Shown one piece after another: positions 1 to 13,473 of a stretch of 64,000 nucleotides of DNA. Both the position numbers and the translations under genes were made by a program. The stretch lies in the NCBI GenBank assembly GCA_001552515.1, contig BCRI01000004.1:1-64000 (forward strand). The letters run 5' to 3'. Position 1 is the first letter of the stretch, and each line of letters starts with the position of its first letter. The DNA is from Sphaerimonospora mesophila NBRC 14179 = JCM 3151 (GTDB lineage Bacteria > Actinomycetota > Actinomycetes > Streptosporangiales > Streptosporangiaceae). The notes under the pieces were generated by a model that did no database searches, was not told the DNA's origin, and saw nothing but the letters and a program-made list of their open reading frames with translations.

Positions 1-1993
<1,993 letters not shown>

Positions 1994-1997
<4 letters not shown>

Positions 1998-2947
1998 CGG
2001 ACCCCCTCCTCGCTTTCGTCGTCGGGCACCACCATCGTGCCGATGCCCTGGTCTGTGAAGATCTCCAGAAGCAGCGCATGGGCCACCCGCCCGTCGAGGA
2101 CGTGCGCCTGCGGCACGCCGCCGCGAACGGCGGTCAGGCAGGCCTCCATCTTCGGCACCATGCCGCTGGACAGCGACGGCAGCAGCTCGGCCAGCTCCGT
2201 CGCCCCGATCCTGCTGATCACTTCGTCGCTGCTGGGCCAGTCGGCGTACAGGCCGTCGACATCGGTCAGCATGATCAGCTTGGCCGCGCCGAGCGCCACG
2301 GCGAGCGCGGCGGCTGCGGTGTCGGCGTTGACGTTGTAGATGTCGGCGCCGTCCTCCCCGTCCTCCGCCGGGCCGTGATCGGCCCGGGCGATCGACGAGA
2401 CGACCGGGATCCGGCCGTCGTCGAGCAGGGCCCGTACGGCCCCCGCGTCCACCCGGACGATCTCGCCGACCTGGCCGATGTCGACCTTGACGCCGTCGAC
2501 CACGGCGTGCTTGCGCTCGGCGGTGAACAGGTGGGCGTCCTCGCCGGACATGCCGACGGCGAACGGCCCGTGCCGGTTGATCAGACCGACCACGTCCCGG
2601 TTGACCTGGCCGGCCAGGACCATCCGGACGACCCGCATGGCCTCCGGCGTGGTGACCCGCAGGCCCGACACGAAGTGGCTGTCGATCCCGAGCAGATCGA
2701 GGTGGGCCTGGATCTGCGGACCGCCGCCGTGGACGATCACCGGCCTGAGCCCGGCGTACCTGAGGAAGACCACGTCCGCGGCGAACTTCGCGCGCAGGTG
2801 CTCCTCGGTCATGGCGTTGCCGCCGTACTTGATGACGACGGTCTCGCCGTGGAAGCGCGCCAGCCAGGGCAGCGCCTCGACCAGCGTGTACGCCTTGTCG
2901 AGCGCGCCGGCGAGCCGTGCGCCTGCGCCGTCGAGTGCGGCCGTCAT
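1994..2947 (-). CDS. argB: Acetylglutamate kinase
   Basis: Phosphorylates N-acetylglutamate, second step of ornithine synthesis; amino-acid-kinase fold, 317 aa. Visible marks are [10 protein letters not shown] near the N-terminus, the VHGGGPQI loop, and the C-terminal LTDVDGLY and [11 protein letters not shown] segments. The ATG at 2947 overlaps the argJ stop as ATGA; the frame stays open far upstream across argJ, but homology begins only at this ATG. In arginine-inhibited members an N-terminal helix makes hexamers. The roughly 30 residues before the kinase core fit such a helix, which is inference. Confidence 0.96.
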
Positions 2948-4098
2948 GACGAGTACGCCGAGTTCTCGTGGACGTACGCCGCGGTGAGATCCGTCGTGTG
3001 GACGGTCGCGGAGTGCGATCCGGCGGACAGGTCGACGGTGATGGTCACGTCGCGGGGACGCAGGTCCACCTTCGAGCGGTCGTCGCCGGCCGCGCCGCCA
3101 CGGCAGATCCAGATGCCGTTGATCGCGACGTTGAGCCGCTCGGGCGCGAAGACGGCGTCGGTGGTGCCGACCGCGCTGAGCACCCGGCCCCAGTTGGGGT
3201 CCTCCCCGTGGATCGCGCACTTGAGCAGGTTGGAGCGGGCCACCGCCCGGCCCACGGTCACGGCGTCGTCCTCCGAGGCCGCCCCGACCACCTCTATGGC
3301 GATGGCCTTGGTGGCGCCCTCGGCGTCGACCAGCAACTGGCGGGCGAGGTCGGCGCAGACGGCGGTGACGACCTTCCCGAACTCGGCGAGGTCCGGCCGC
3401 ACCCCGGAGGCCCCGCTGGCCAGCAGCAGCACGGTGTCGTTCGTCGACATGCAACCGTCGGTGTCGAGCCGGTCGAACGTCACGGCGGTGGCGCCGCGCA
3501 GCACCGCGTCCAGGTCTTCTGCGCCGACGTCGGCGTCCGTCGTGATCACGCAGAGCATGGTGGCGAGGGCGGGGGCGAGCATGCCCGCGCCCTTGGCCAT
3601 GCCGCCGACCATGTATCCGCCCTCGCCCCGGCGGAAGGAGATCTTGCTGACCGTGTCGGTCGTCCTGATCGCGTCGGCGGCCGCCAGCGCGCCGTCCCGC
3701 GAGAGCTGTGCGGCGGCCGTGTCGATCCCGGCCAGCAGCGCGTCGATCGGCAGCCGCTCGCCGATCAGGCCGGTGGAGCAGACCGCGATCTCGGCGGCGC
3801 TGTCGTCCAGGACCTCGGCGGCCTTCTCCGCCGTGGCGTGGGTGTCCTGGAAGCCGAGCGGTCCGGTGCAGGCGTTGGCTCCGCCCGAGTTGAGCACCAC
3901 CGCGCGCACCCGTCCGCCGCTCAGGACCTGCTCCGACCACACCACGGGCGCCGCCTTGACCCGGTTGCGGGTGAAGACGCCCGCCGCGGCACGCGACGGG
4001 CCGTCGTTGACGACGATGGCGAGGTCGCGGGCACCGCCACTCTTGATCCCGGCGGCCACGCCGGCCGCCCGGAACCCCTGCGGTGCTGTCACGCTCAT
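2944..4098 (-). CDS. argJ: Glutamate N-acetyltransferase / amino-acid acetyltransferase (ornithine acetyltransferase)
   Basis: Recycles the acetyl group from acetylornithine to glutamate; bifunctional members also use acetyl-CoA. The 384-aa precursor self-cleaves before a threonine nucleophile. The cleavage motif is visible as [14 protein letters not shown], with T180 as the new N-terminal residue. The [11 protein letters not shown] segment of the beta chain is also conserved. The operon has argJ and no argE or argA is seen here, consistent with the cyclic acetyl pathway. It lies 49 bp downstream of argC. Mono- versus bifunctionality cannot be decided from the sequence. Confidence 0.96.
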   Translation of the reverse strand: MSVTAPQGFRAAGVAAGIKSGGARDLAIVVNDGPSRAAAGVFTRNRVKAAPVVWSEQVLSGGRVRAVVLNSGGANACTGPLGFQDTHATAEKAAEVLDDSAAEIAVCSTGLIGERLPIDALLAGIDTAAAQLSRDGALAAADAIRTTDTVSKISFRRGEGGYMVGGMAKGAGMLAPALATMLCVITTDADVGAEDLDAVLRGATAVTFDRLDTDGCMSTNDTVLLLASGASGVRPDLAEFGKVVTAVCADLARQLLVDAEGATKAIAIEVVGAASEDDAVTVGRAVARSNLLKCAIHGEDPNWGRVLSAVGTTDAVFAPERLNVAINGIWICRGGAAGDDRSKVDLRPRDVTITVDLSAGSHSATVHTTDLTAAYVHENSAYSS

Positions 4099-4147
4099 GG
4101 CTGCTCCTCGGTTGACCGTGTTGCTGGTGTGCCGGTGCTCGGTGTGA

Positions 4148-5266
<1,119 letters not shown>

Positions 5267-5360
5267 AAGCACTGTCTCGCGCAGTGGACGGCTGGCCCGC
5301 GTACCAACTGGTCGGTATCGTGAAATCTCGGCAAGTGACGACCCGGGAGCGTGCACCCAC

Positions 5361-7034
5361 ATGGCGATCACCAGGGAACAGGTCCAGGCCAGGCTCACGG
5401 CCCCCGGCCAGCTCTTCGAGATGGAAGAGGCCGAGGCGGACGGCCACAAGATCCGCATCTGGAAGCACGCCCCCTCGACCTTCCGGGCGCTGCTGGAGAT
5501 CACCCGCTTCCACGGCGACAAGGTCTTCGTCGTCTATTCCGGCGAACGGTACACGTACGAGCAGCACTTCCGGCTCGCGGCGACGCTGGCCCACCGGCTG
5601 GTCGACGACTACGGCGTGCGCAAAGGCGACCGGGTGGCCATCGCCATGCGGAACTACCCCGAGTGGATCATCTCCTTCTCCGCCGTCCTGGCCGTCGGGG
5701 CCGTGGCCGTGCCACTGAACGCCTGGTGGACGGAGCAGGAGCTGACGTACGGCCTGACCGACTCCGGGGCCAAGCTCGTGATCGCGGACGGCGAGCGTGC
5801 GGAACCGCTGTCCGGCGCCGGCCTGCCCATGATCGTCGCCAGGGGCGACGGCGCGGGCCGCTCTGATCACGCCGACTGGGCCGAGGTGCTCGGCGAGGTG
5901 CGGGCCGATGTGACGCTGCCGCCGGTCGAGGTGGCCCCGGACGACCCCGCCACGATCTTCTACACCTCCGGCACCACCGGCAGGCCCAAGGGCGCGCTCG
6001 GCAGCAACCGCAACCTCGGCCAGGCCCCGATGACCGTGGCCTACGCCAGGTTGCGCGGTGCCGCACTCGCCGGAAAGGACCCGGCGGCCGCCGCGCGCGT
6101 GCGCCACAACACCCTGCTCACGGTCCCGCTCTTCCATGCCACCGGCTGCTTCGCCGTACTCCTGACCACGATGTTCAACGGCGGCGGGCTGGTGCTGATG
6201 TACCGGTGGGACGCGGGAGCGGCGCTCGAACTGATCGAGCGCGAGAAGGTCACGGTGCTGAGCGGCGTGCCGACCAACGCCTGGCAGCTCCTGTCGCACC
6301 CCTCCCTCGGCGACCACGACATCTCCTCGCTCGGGGGCGTTTCGTACGGCGGCGCGCCGGCCCCGCCCAAGCTGCTCGAGCGGCTCACCGAGCTGCTCCC
6401 GGGCCGGACCCCGTCCAACGGGTACGGCATGACCGAGACGAGCGCGCTGGCCGTGTACAACAGCGGCGCGGACTACCTCGCGAGGCCCGACAGCATCGGC
6501 CATCCGCTGGCGGTGGTGGACGTCAAGGTGTGCGACCCCCTCGGAAACGAGCTGCCGCCGGGCCAGGTCGGCGAGCTGTGCGTCCGCGGCCCCATCGTGA
6601 TCAAGGGGTACTGGAACCGGCCGGAGGCGACCGCCGAGACGTTCGTGGACGGCTGGCTGCACACCGGCGACCTCGCCAGGATCGACGAGGAGGGTTTCGT
6701 CTACATCGTCGACCGGGCGAAGGACATGGTGATCCGCGGCGGCGAGAACGTGTACTGCGCCGAGGTCGAGGCGGCCATGTTCGAACACCCGGCGGTGGAC
6801 GACGCCGCCGTCATCGGCATCCCCGACGACGAGTTCGGCGAGCAGGTCGGAGCCGTCGTACGGCTCAGGCCGGGCTCGGCGGCCACCGCCGAGGAGCTCC
6901 GGGAGTTCCTCCGCGGGCGGCTGGCGGCCTTCAAGGTGCCGGTCCGATTCTGGTTCCGGGAGGCCGAGTTGCCGCGCAATCCCGGCGGCAAGGTGCTGAA
7001 GACCCGGCTCAGACGGGAGACGCTCGGCCTCTGA
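5361..7034 (+). CDS. Class I adenylate-forming acyl-CoA synthetase
   Basis: Activates a carboxylic acid with ATP and transfers it to CoA; 557 aa. The AMP-binding P-loop motif YTSGTTGRPKG spans 201-211, the NGYGMTET acyl-adenylate motif is in the middle, and the C-terminal domain has HTGDLARIDEEGFVYIVDR and the PRNPGGKVLK lysine motif. The ATG at 5361 follows GGGAG by about 10 bases; the frame is open further upstream but family similarity begins here. It stands alone, divergent from argC, so the acid substrate (probably medium or long chain) is not indicated by context. Confidence 0.92.
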   Translation: MAITREQVQARLTAPGQLFEMEEAEADGHKIRIWKHAPSTFRALLEITRFHGDKVFVVYSGERYTYEQHFRLAATLAHRLVDDYGVRKGDRVAIAMRNYPEWIISFSAVLAVGAVAVPLNAWWTEQELTYGLTDSGAKLVIADGERAEPLSGAGLPMIVARGDGAGRSDHADWAEVLGEVRADVTLPPVEVAPDDPATIFYTSGTTGRPKGALGSNRNLGQAPMTVAYARLRGAALAGKDPAAAARVRHNTLLTVPLFHATGCFAVLLTTMFNGGGLVLMYRWDAGAALELIEREKVTVLSGVPTNAWQLLSHPSLGDHDISSLGGVSYGGAPAPPKLLERLTELLPGRTPSNGYGMTETSALAVYNSGADYLARPDSIGHPLAVVDVKVCDPLGNELPPGQVGELCVRGPIVIKGYWNRPEATAETFVDGWLHTGDLARIDEEGFVYIVDRAKDMVIRGGENVYCAEVEAAMFEHPAVDDAAVIGIPDDEFGEQVGAVVRLRPGSAATAEELREFLRGRLAAFKVPVRFWFREAELPRNPGGKVLKTRLRRETLGL

Positions 7035-7051
7035 TCCCCGCCTGTCGCAGG

Positions 7052-7076
7052 CCGGTCATGCGGACGTCATGACCGG
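7052..7076 (+). terminator. Hairpin downstream of the acyl-CoA synthetase gene
   Basis: Perfect 9-bp arms CCGGTCATG and CATGACCGG around a 7-base loop, 17 bases after the stop codon. No T-run follows, as is common for actinobacterial terminators. Confidence 0.6.
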
Positions 7077-7117
7077 TCTGCTCGCATGTCCGGCGCTGAC
7101 GGTCTCGTTTTCCCGCT

Positions 7118-7196
7118 GAAAGTTTCCTATGGAGGTCTTCGACGTTACAGCAGCACAGCTACCTCTTAAGCGGTTCAGATTCCTGAAAGTTTTCAG
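7118..7196 (+). promoter_or_regulatory. GAAANTTTC-type operators upstream of the CE4 gene
   Basis: GAAAGTTTC at 7118-7126 and CTGAAAGTTTTCAG at 7183-7196 are two palindromes just upstream of the -35 box of the deacetylase promoter, and GTTTCAG (7211-7217) repeats a half-site inside the promoter. GAAA/TTTC palindromes control several xylan- and cellulose-degradation genes in actinomycetes through LacI- or ROK-type repressors. The match of site type and target gene suggests polysaccharide-induced expression; the regulator is not in the window. Confidence 0.55.
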
Positions 7197-7203
7197 CTAA
7201 TCG

Positions 7204-7232
7204 TTGACATGTTTCAGGACCCTCCACAGAAT
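7204..7232 (+). promoter_or_regulatory. Sigma-70-type promoter of the CE4 deacetylase gene
   Basis: TTGACA (7204-7209), a 17-bp spacer and CAGAAT (7227-7232), a near-consensus primary-sigma promoter. The start codon follows about 85 bp downstream. The rest of the 285-bp gap 7035-7319 holds the hairpin and operators listed separately. Confidence 0.75.
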
Positions 7233-7319
7233 GAGCGACAGGCAGAGCTCTTCCCCGACGTGCGTGGCCGGCACCGCACACATCCCCGTCTTGATCAGTG
7301 TTCCAGTGGAGGAACAGAC

Positions 7320-8405
7320 ATGATCGACAGCGCCGTTTCCACCGGCAGCGGCCGCAGCCGCCGTGCACCTTTGAGAAAGGCACTCGTCATGAGCGCCATC
7401 GGCATCGTCGGCGCGGCCCTGACCGTGGCGCTGCCGTCCACGGCCGCGGCCGCGGACTGCAGCGCCGGATACGTCGGCCTGACCTTCGACGACGGCCCCA
7501 ACCCGAGCAACACCACCACGCTGCTCAACACGCTGAAGGCCAACGGCGTACGGGCGACGATGTTCAACATCGGGCAGAACGCTAGGAACAACCCGTCTCT
7601 GGTCAGGGCCCAAGTGGACGCCGGCATGTGGATCGGCAACCACAGCTGGACTCATCCGCACCTGACCCAGATGAGCGGCTCGCAGATCCAGTCGGAGCTT
7701 CAGCAGACCCAGCAGGCGATCCAGCAGATCACCGGCAGCGCGCCCAGGTTGTTCCGCCCGCCGTACGGTGAGACCAACACCACGCTCAAGTCGATCGAGC
7801 AGCAACTCGGCCTCAGGGAGATCATCTGGGACGTCGACTCCCAGGACTGGAACGGCGCGAGCACGGCCCAGATCGTGCAGGCCGCGAGCCGGCTGCAGAA
7901 CGGTCAGATCATCCTCATGCACGACCAGTACGCGACCACGGTCGCCGCGATCCCGCAGATCGTCGCGAACCTGAGAAGCCGCAACCTGTGCCCCGGCATG
8001 ATCTCCCCGTCGACCGGACGGGCCGTCGCGCCCGACGGCGGCACCACCCCGCCGCCCATCTCTCCCTCTCCGACTCCGACGACGACGCCCTCGCCGCCGC
8101 CGTCCGGACAGGGCGGGTGCACCGCGACGATCCAGACGGTGAACTCCTGGCCCGGTGGTTTCCAGTCCAACGTCACGGTGAAGGCGGGCAGCTCCGCGAT
8201 CAGCCGCTGGACGGTGACCTGGAGCTGGCCGAGCGGGCAGAGCATCACGCAGCTGTGGGGAGGCGCCCTGTCCGGCTCCGGCTCCTCCGTCACGGTGCGG
8301 AACGCGACCTACAACGGCAGCCTGGGCGCAGGCGCCTCCACCACCTTCGGATTCACGGCCAACGGGACCGCCGCCACGCCCACGCCGAGCTGCGGCACGG
8401 CGTGA
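7320..8405 (+). CDS. Secreted polysaccharide deacetylase (CE4) with C-terminal CBM2
   Basis: Secreted enzyme of 361 aa. A signal peptide covers about residues 1-45 (RRAPLRK then a hydrophobic stretch ending STAAAA). The NodB/CE4 domain follows with all main motifs: TFDDGP (55-60), the metal histidines in HSWTH (108-112), RPPYGE, DVDSQDW and ILMHD. A Pro/Thr/Ser linker leads to a cellulose-binding CBM2 domain of about 95 aa with a Cys near each end and Trp residues in NSWPGGF and RWTVTWSW. Likely substrate is acetylated xylan or chitin on plant or fungal walls. The ATG at 7320 has an excellent GTGGAGGAA ribosome site. Exact substrate cannot be told from sequence. Confidence 0.94.
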   Translation: MIDSAVSTGSGRSRRAPLRKALVMSAIGIVGAALTVALPSTAAAADCSAGYVGLTFDDGPNPSNTTTLLNTLKANGVRATMFNIGQNARNNPSLVRAQVDAGMWIGNHSWTHPHLTQMSGSQIQSELQQTQQAIQQITGSAPRLFRPPYGETNTTLKSIEQQLGLREIIWDVDSQDWNGASTAQIVQAASRLQNGQIILMHDQYATTVAAIPQIVANLRSRNLCPGMISPSTGRAVAPDGGTTPPPISPSPTPTTTPSPPPSGQGGCTATIQTVNSWPGGFQSNVTVKAGSSAISRWTVTWSWPSGQSITQLWGGALSGSGSSVTVRNATYNGSLGAGASTTFGFTANGTAATPTPSCGTA

Positions 8406-8449
8406 CGCCCACCACGATGACGACCTCCTGATCCCGAGAGGGCGTCTGG

Positions 8450-8485
8450 ACGGCCGTGCAGGGAAGCCTGTCCCTGCACGGCCGT
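8450..8485. terminator. Bidirectional terminator hairpin between CE4 and Uma2 genes
   Basis: Perfect 15-bp arms (8450-8464 and 8471-8485) around a 6-base loop, between two convergent genes and two bases from the Uma2 stop codon. It can serve both strands. Confidence 0.85.
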
Positions 8486-8487
8486 CG

Positions 8488-9066
8488 TCAGCTCTCCCAG
8501 GGCTCCCAGAGCCTCGTCGGAATCCGTAGGCCGAACGGCTCGGGCAGCTCGACCGTCCGGCCGAAGTCCCACATTCCGGCGAGCGTGCCGTACGTCCCCG
8601 GCTCAGGGTCGGGATCGGTGTAGAGCAGCACCTTCGCCACCCGGGGATCGCGGTCCACCAGCAGGTAGTGCCCGATCCCGGCGCGGGCGTGGCCGCACGA
8701 CCCGGTCAGCGGGGAACACAGCGTCGCCGGGGGAGGCAGGTCGACCGTCGTGTTCCCCCGCGAGGTGACCTCCATCACCAACGCCACCTGCGCCGGGGAC
8801 AGCCGCCGCGCGCGCTGTCTTCTGGCCCGCGCGAGCACCGCACGATCGACCACGACCAGATCGGACGTACGCCCGTCCTCGATGTCGGCCGTGTCGAGAT
8901 CGGGCGGGCGGACGGCCTCCCAGGCGAAATCGGCCCTGTCGAGCCCGGCAGCGAAGAACGCCTTCTCCACGTCTCTGACCATTTCGCCGTGGTCGACGGG
9001 CGGCCGCGGCGCCACGACGGTCTCGGGGTCCGGAAGCAGGTAATGAACAACCGTGGCAACGCTCAT
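8488..9066 (-). CDS. Uma2-family (DUF820) restriction-endonuclease-fold protein, active site incomplete
   Basis: 192 aa. The order SDLVVVD, VMEVTSRGN, TTVD, AGIGHYLLVDRDP is that of the Uma2/DUF820 family, a PD-(D/E)xK nuclease fold abundant in actinobacteria and cyanobacteria with unclear function. The expected Lys/Tyr segment between the conserved Asp and the AGIxHY block is replaced by LPPPATLCSPLTGSCGHAR, so the family lysine is not visible and nuclease activity is doubtful. ATG at 9066 chosen because GGAGGGACC directly precedes it; an upstream in-frame start would add 17 unsupported residues. Confidence 0.8.
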   Translation of the reverse strand: MSVATVVHYLLPDPETVVAPRPPVDHGEMVRDVEKAFFAAGLDRADFAWEAVRPPDLDTADIEDGRTSDLVVVDRAVLARARRQRARRLSPAQVALVMEVTSRGNTTVDLPPPATLCSPLTGSCGHARAGIGHYLLVDRDPRVAKVLLYTDPDPEPGTYGTLAGMWDFGRTVELPEPFGLRIPTRLWEPWES

Positions 9067-9154
9067 GGTCCCTCCAGAGGTTCCGACCCAACCGAGCGTA
9101 ACATCACAGTCACACAAAGGTACGGAAATTTCCGGAACTCAGCGCCGCCGGAAC

Positions 9155-9640
9155 TCAGAAGCGCAGGTACATCACGTGCAATCCGACGAGACCGTGCTCG
9201 GGGTGATCGAAGGCCTCCGGGACCGTGCCGACGACCTCGAACCCGAGGGACTTCCACAGGTGCACGGCCGGGGCGTTGACCTCGACGACCGCGTTGAACT
9301 GAATGCCCCGGTAGCCCTCGGCCCGGGCCCAGTCGACGACATGGCGGCCGAGAGCGCGCCCCACGCCCCTGCCCTGCCGGGCCGGATCGACGAGGAACGA
9401 GGCGGTGGCGACGTGTGAGCCGCGGCCGGGCCGGTTGGGTCCCATCTTCGCCGAGCCGACGATCAGCCCGTCCTCGACCGCTACCACCGTCCGCCCCGGC
9501 GGGGACTCCATCCACCATGGCCGGGCCTCTTCCAGGGGCTGACCTTCCGGAAAGGCGTAGGTCCTCCCCTCATCGATGATCGCGGCGTAGAAGGGATAGA
9601 TCTTCGGCCAGTCCTCGTCTCCGGCGGTTCTGATCTCCAT
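9155..9640 (-). CDS. GNAT family N-acetyltransferase (phosphinothricin-acetyltransferase-like)
   Basis: 161-aa single-domain acetyltransferase. The acetyl-CoA pyrophosphate loop QGRGVGRALG is at 89-98, with the YAFPEGQPLEEARPWW N-terminal pattern resembling the Pat/MddA-type subgroup that acetylates small amines or amino-acid analogues. It stands alone between the Uma2 gene and pheT and is separated from pheT by a terminator. Substrate not predictable. Confidence 0.85.
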   Translation of the reverse strand: MEIRTAGDEDWPKIYPFYAAIIDEGRTYAFPEGQPLEEARPWWMESPPGRTVVAVEDGLIVGSAKMGPNRPGRGSHVATASFLVDPARQGRGVGRALGRHVVDWARAEGYRGIQFNAVVEVNAPAVHLWKSLGFEVVGTVPEAFDHPEHGLVGLHVMYLRF

Positions 9641-9663
9641 CGGCCGAGCGTACCCACAGACGC

Positions 9664-9697
9664 GGACGGGCGCCGAAGCATTTTCCGGCGCCCGTCC
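9664..9697 (-). terminator. Terminator of the pheST operon
   Basis: Perfect 12-bp arms GGACGGGCGCCG / CGGCGCCCGTCC around a 10-base loop, starting about 20 bases after the pheT stop codon in the direction of pheT transcription. Confidence 0.82.
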
Positions 9698-9718
9698 CCT
9701 GTCCTTCTCGCCGTGCGC

Positions 9719-12294
9719 TCAGGCCCCGCGGAGGCGGGCTCCGGTGCGGTCAGCGGCCAGCGCGACCGCGGCGTCCCTGGCCGCGGTGGTCTCCTCGGCC
9801 GTGAGCGTCCGGTCGGCCGCCCGGAAACGCAGCGCGTAGGCCAGCGACTTGTTGCCCTCACCCGCCTGCGGACCCTCGTACACGTCGAACAGCCGGACCG
9901 ACTCCAGCAGTTCGCCCGCGCCCTCGGTGAGCGCGGCCGCCACCTCGGCGACCGGCGTCTCGGCCGGGACGATCAACGCGACGTCCTGCGTGGCCACCGG
10001 ATAGGTGGACACCGCCGGCGCCTGCACCGGTCCCGCCGGCCGCAGCAGCGACAGCTCCAGTTCCATCGCGGCCGTGCGGGGCGGCAGGCCGTACGCCTCG
10101 ACGACGCGCGGGTGCAGTTCACCCGCGTGCCCGACCACGACCCGCTCACCGGTGTCCGGATCGGTGATGCTCAGCTCCGCGCACCGTCCGGGATGCCACG
10201 GCTCGTGCCGGTCCGACCGGGCCTCGAGCTCCGTCCCCGCCTCGCGGGCGACGGCCCGGGCGGCCTCGATGGCGTCGGCCCAGGACGCCCGGCGGCCCTC
10301 GCCCCACCAGCCGGAGCGCTCGAACTCGCCCGTGAGGACGACGGCGACGCGGTAGGGCTGCCTCGGCAGCGCCCTTTCGACCTCGGCGAGCTCCTCCGCC
10401 GACGGCCTCCTGTCGACCGCGAGCACCGGCGCGGTGGCCGGCGCGTCCGGCTCCGGCCGGTAGACCAGGCCGGTCTCGAACAGCGCGACGTCGCTGAAGC
10501 CGCGGCCCACGTTGCGCACCAGGGTCTTCAGCAGGCCCGGCAGCAGCGTGGTCCGCATGAACGGCTCGTCCTCGCTCAGCGGGTTCACCAAGCGGGTGAC
10601 CCGCCGGCGCGGGTCGTCCTCGGCGAGCAGCAGGTTGTCGAGGTCGCGGCCGCCCATGAACGGGTACGACAGCACCTCGACGTACCCCGACATCGCGAGC
10701 GCCCGGCCCACCCTGCGGCGCAGCCGCTGCTCCTCGGTCAGCCCGGCTCCCGCCGGCGCGACGGGCAGGACCGACGGCAGGTGCTCGTAGCCCTCCAGCC
10801 GGATGACCTCTTCGGCGAGGTCGTTCGGATCGGACAGGTCGGGCCGCCAGCTCGGCGGGGTGACCGTGATCAGGTCGTCGCCGGGGATGGCGAGCTTGCC
10901 GGCCATGCCGCCGCTCGAGGAGACCACACCGGTGGCTGCCACACCGCCCGTGACGGCGACGGCCTGCCCGGCCGAGCCCTCGGTCACCACGCAGCCGATC
11001 TGCTCCAGCCGGCGGATCACGGTCTCCCGTGAGTACGGCAGGCCGGCGACGCGGCCGGGATAGCCGGCCGGGATCGTGACCCGCACCGGGGCGGGCTCGA
11101 CCTCGGCGTGGGTCACGCCGGGCTCGGCCGTGGCCCCGCCCAACTCGACGAGGAGCCGTACGGCACGCCAGGAGGCGGCCAGCGGCAGCTCACGGTCCAC
11201 GCCGCGTTCGAAGCGCTTGGACGCCTCGCTCACCAGGTTGTGCCTGCGCGAGTTCCGCGCGATGCCGGTGGCGGAGAAGTGGGCGGCCTCGATCACGATC
11301 TCGGTGGAGTCGTCCGATATCTCGGAGTGCAGACCGCCCATCGTGCCGGCGATCGAGAGCGCCCCCGAGGCGTCCGTGATCAGGATGTCGTCCTCGTGGA
11401 GCCTCCGCACCACGTGGTCGAGCGTCTCGAGGCTCTCGCCCGGCCTGGCGCGCCGCACGACGATCTCGCCCGTCAGGCGGGCGCGGTCGAAGGCGTGCAG
11501 CGGCTGGCCCAGTTCCAGCATCACGTAGTTCGTCACGTCGACGGCGAGCGAGACCGACCGCATGCCGGCGCGGGCCAGCCGCACCCGCATCCACAGCGGG
11601 CTCTCGACCGAGGGGTCGAACCCGGACACGGCGCGCAGCACGAACCGGTCGCAGGCGGTGGGGTCGCCGATCGACGCCGGCCACGACTCGCCGTCGGCGG
11701 CGGGCAGCTCGATCTGGGCGGGGTCGCGGAACGGCACGCCGAACGCGATGGCCGCCTCACGCGCGACGCCCCGGATCGACAGCGCGTACCCGCGGTCCGG
11801 GGTGATCTCCAGCTCCAGCACGTCGTCGCGCAGGCCGAGCAGCTCGACCACGTCGGCGCCGATCGGGGTGTCGTCCGGCAGCAGCAGGATCCCCGGCGAG
11901 GACTCGGCGACGCCGAGCTCGGCCTCCGAGCAGATCATGCCGTCCGACATCCGCCCGTAGGTCTTGCGTGAGCCGATCTCGAATCCGCCGGGCAGGACGG
12001 CGCCGGGCAGCGCGACCGGCACGACGGCGCCGACGGAGAAGTTGGTCGCACCGCACACGATCTCGCGCGGCGCGGCCTCCCCGACCTCGACCTTGCAGTG
12101 CCTGATCGGCTTCTTGAACCCGGTCAGCTCCTCGATCTCGAGGACCCGGCCGACGACCACGTTCTTGATCTCGTGGCCGTGCGAGGTGATGGCCTCCAGC
12201 TTGAGGCCGGCGGCGGTGAGCCTGTCCGCCACCTCGTGGGCGGTGACCGCGGGGAGATCGACGTACTCCCGCAGCCAGGAGAGCGGGACCTTCA

Positions 12295-12295
<1 letters not shown>
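9719..12295 (-). CDS. pheT: Phenylalanine--tRNA ligase beta subunit
   Basis: Beta chain of the (alpha-beta)2 enzyme, 858 aa, normal for bacteria. Order of domains: N-terminal [19 protein letters not shown]-type tRNA-binding domain (about 40-150, with [15 protein letters not shown]), B3/B4 editing region, B5, catalytic-like module, and the C-terminal anticodon-binding FDX-ACB domain. The start is the ATG at 12295, which shares one base with the pheS stop (TGATG); an open frame continues upstream only as a shadow of pheS. An inserted Gly/Ser-rich stretch (about [22 protein letters not shown]) lies in the middle and is low-complexity. Confidence 0.97.

Positions 12296-13473
<1,178 letters not shown>

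Noticed and set aside
2948-3940. ArgB fused to a long N-terminal domain
   Set aside because: The open frame continues upstream, but only as a shadow of argJ; the ATGA junction marks the real start.
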